A stretch of 7,501 nucleotides of DNA, taken from assembly GCA_015063655.1 (NCBI GenBank), contig SVTU01000070.1:1-7501 (forward strand), written 5' to 3'. Shown one piece after another: positions 6,012 through 7,501 of this stretch. Every line of letters starts with the position of its first letter. Within the stretch, counting starts at the first letter, position 1. Under the pieces are notes generated by a model, which searched no databases, was not told where the DNA came from, and saw only the letters and a program-made list of their open reading frames with translations. Both the position numbers and the translations under genes were made by a program. This DNA comes from Oscillospiraceae bacterium. Lineage in GTDB: Bacteria > Bacillota > Clostridia > Oscillospirales > CAG-272.

Positions 6012-7501
6012 TTATTTTTTCAGCTTTTGCAAAAGCGTATAGAATTCGGTGCGGTCGGGAGCACTGAGAGAAAGCTCACCGAGGTTTTCGATAATATCGG
6101 CAAGAGTCACGTTTTGGATATAGCGGCTCTTATGCAGAAGCATGGAAACCATAACGACGTTGGCCGTAAAGGTGAAGTCTTCGCTTGGCGTATCCGTCAG
6201 AGCCTCGGCGCCGATGCTGTATTCGTTCAGCTGACTTTTCGTGCCGTCAGGCTCCTTGTAGCGAATGGCAAGCGTCATCCAAGGCTCAGTGCTTTCCGTC
6301 GCTTTGTCGGTTATGATTAGCTCGTAGCATATTGTCAAGCAGTGTCCTGCGCCTACCTCGCCGCCGTCCTTACTGTCATCGGCAAAGTCCTCGGCGGCAA
6401 GCCGTCTGTTTTCATAGCCGACAAGGCGGTATTGGGCAATATGCTCGGGCGAGAATGTTACTTGAAGCTTGGTATCCTTGGCAACGGTATACAGGGTAGA
6501 GAACAAGTCGCTTCCCAATACCTTTTCGGCTTCGCTTTCTCCGTCAATATAATAGTACACACCGTTACCGTGATTGGCGATGGTTTCCATCTTGCTGTCA
6601 CGGTAATTGCCCGTGCCGAAGCCGAGCACGGAGAGGAACACGCCCTCATTGCGTTTGTCAGAGATATAACGCTGCAAATCCTCTTGAGAGGAAATACCCA
6701 CGTTGAGATCACCGTCAGAGGCCATAATAATACGGTTATTGCCATCGGCAATACGGTATTCTTCGGCCAATGCGTAGGCCTTTTGCAAGCCTGCTTCGCC
6801 GTTCGTGGAGCCATTGGCTTCCAGGCTGTTCACGGCCTTGATAATGCGATCTCCTTGGTTACCGGGGCACCCCTCGAGAACCACACGCTCCTTGCCCGAA
6901 TATGTCACAATGGAAATCCTGTCATCCGCCGTCAGCTGTCCAACGAGAGTGGCAAACGCTTCCTTGAGAAGAGGAAGCTTATCATTCGAGGACATGGAGC
7001 CCGAAACATCAATCAGGAAAACCAGATTGTTTGGCTTACGCTCGTTTGTCGTTTCCGATTGCAAGCCCAACACCATCAGCTTGCTGTTTTCATTCCACGG
7101 ACAATCGGCAATCACGGCGTTAACGCCGAACAACTCTCCCGCTGCAGGTCCGTCATATTGATATTGGAAGTAATTGATCATTTCCTCCGTTCGCATATGA
7201 TTGCCTGCGGTGGCTATTAGGCTATCCCAATCGTAGTCTTGGTTAACAAGCTTACGGAAATAGGCATAGGAAGCGGTGTCCACATCGGCGGCAAAGGTAG
7301 AAACGGGCGTGTCTGCCGTGTTAACAAACTCGTTTTCAATAATAGAGCCGTCAAGCGTTGCGGAGGCATCAAGTGTGCCACTTACGTCGCCAAAGGGCAT
7401 GCCGCCATCGTCCATCATGTTTTCGGCGGTGCCGTCTTTCATTTTAGCACAGCCGATAAGACAGAACATGCACAGCAGAGCGCACAATAACAAAGAAAGT
7501 A
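6012..7501 (-). CDS. YfbK-like von Willebrand factor A domain lipoprotein (5' end outside window)
   Basis: The frame is open to the window edge. A TTG at 7493 could be read as a start, but the hydrophobic signal sequence continues upstream of it (LSLLLCALLCMFC...), so the true start lies beyond 7501. The signal ends in the lipobox LIGC, predicting a lipid-anchored, exported protein. A short Asp/Gly-rich linker follows. Next comes the N-terminal YfbK-type domain (TFAADVDTASYAYFRK ... MRTEEMINYFQYQY). The vWA domain has the metal-site motif DVSGS (codons 7010-6996), a GSTNGEAG threonine segment and MASDGDLNVG. The C-terminal DUF3520-like region includes YRLVGYENRRLAAEDF and GEVGAGH. The family's function is poorly known; vWA domains of this type bind divalent metal and protein partners, so a cell-envelope adhesion or sensing role is inferred. 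The hairpin after its stop and the ylxM promoter separate it from the ffh operon. Family call is strong; function is open. Confidence 0.9.
   Translation of the reverse strand, partial: LSLLLCALLCMFCLIGCAKMKDGTAENMMDDGGMPFGDVSGTLDASATLDGSIIENEFVNTADTPVSTFAADVDTASYAYFRKLVNQDYDWDSLIATAGNHMRTEEMINYFQYQYDGPAAGELFGVNAVIADCPWNENSKLMVLGLQSETTNERKPNNLVFLIDVSGSMSSNDKLPLLKEAFATLVGQLTADDRISIVTYSGKERVVLEGCPGNQGDRIIKAVNSLEANGSTNGEAGLQKAYALAEEYRIADGNNRIIMASDGDLNVGISSQEDLQRYISDKRNEGVFLSVLGFGTGNYRDSKMETIANHGNGVYYYIDGESEAEKVLGSDLFSTLYTVAKDTKLQVTFSPEHIAQYRLVGYENRRLAAEDFADDSKDGGEVGAGHCLTICYELIITDKATESTEPWMTLAIRYKEPDGTKSQLNEYSIGAEALTDTPSEDFTFTANVVMVSMLLHKSRYIQNVTLADIIENLGELSLSAPDRTEFYTLLQKLKK

Noticed and set aside
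6342..7220. Plus-strand open frame of 292 codons
   Set aside because: It is antisense to the vWA lipoprotein gene, shows no recognisable domain or ribosome binding site, and is explained as a shadow of the real gene.
1..7501. CRISPR array, insertion sequence, phage or defence island, tRNA or SRP RNA gene
   Set aside because: No direct-repeat series, transposase, integrase, cloverleaf pattern or SRP RNA-like stretch was seen. Almost all sequence is covered by housekeeping genes, with gaps no longer than 152 bases.

Overview
All seven protein genes recognised in this window lie on the minus strand, so they are read from high to low coordinates. The gene set and order (ylxM-ffh-rpsP-khpA), the strong purine-rich Shine-Dalgarno sequences, the sigma-A type promoter and AddA rather than RecB point to a member of the Firmicutes (Bacillota), most likely class Clostridia. 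Base composition looks a little above half G+C by eye (not counted). No genus can be named from the sequence alone.

Layout in transcription order. (1) 7501-6012: a von Willebrand factor A domain lipoprotein of the YfbK type, with its extreme 5' end outside the window. (2) 6003-5860: a 152-base intergenic region that holds a stable hairpin just after the lipoprotein gene, an A/T-rich tract, a near-consensus promoter (TTGACA, 17 bases, TATACT) and a small inverted repeat over the predicted transcription start. (3) 5859-3612: a compact operon of ylxM (SRP-associated helix-turn-helix protein), ffh (signal recognition particle GTPase, GTG start), rpsP (ribosomal protein S16) and khpA (KH-domain RNA-binding protein), with gaps of 19, 51 and 18 bases. 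(4) 3597-3539: a long hairpin followed by a T run, resembling a rho-independent terminator. (5) 3511-1: addA, the helicase-nuclease subunit of the AddAB double-strand-break repair enzyme, which runs off the left edge near its C-terminus.

How they fit together: the central operon serves protein targeting and ribosome function (SRP, S16, RNA binding) and is a conserved core-genome block. The usual downstream members rimM, trmD and rplS are absent here, and addA follows instead, only about 30 bases after the terminator-like hairpin and with no recognisable promoter of its own. The window contains no mobile element, CRISPR array, tRNA, rRNA or defence island that I can recognise. I judge it ordinary core genome with a few regulatory and synteny details worth checking; I do not see an undescribed system.
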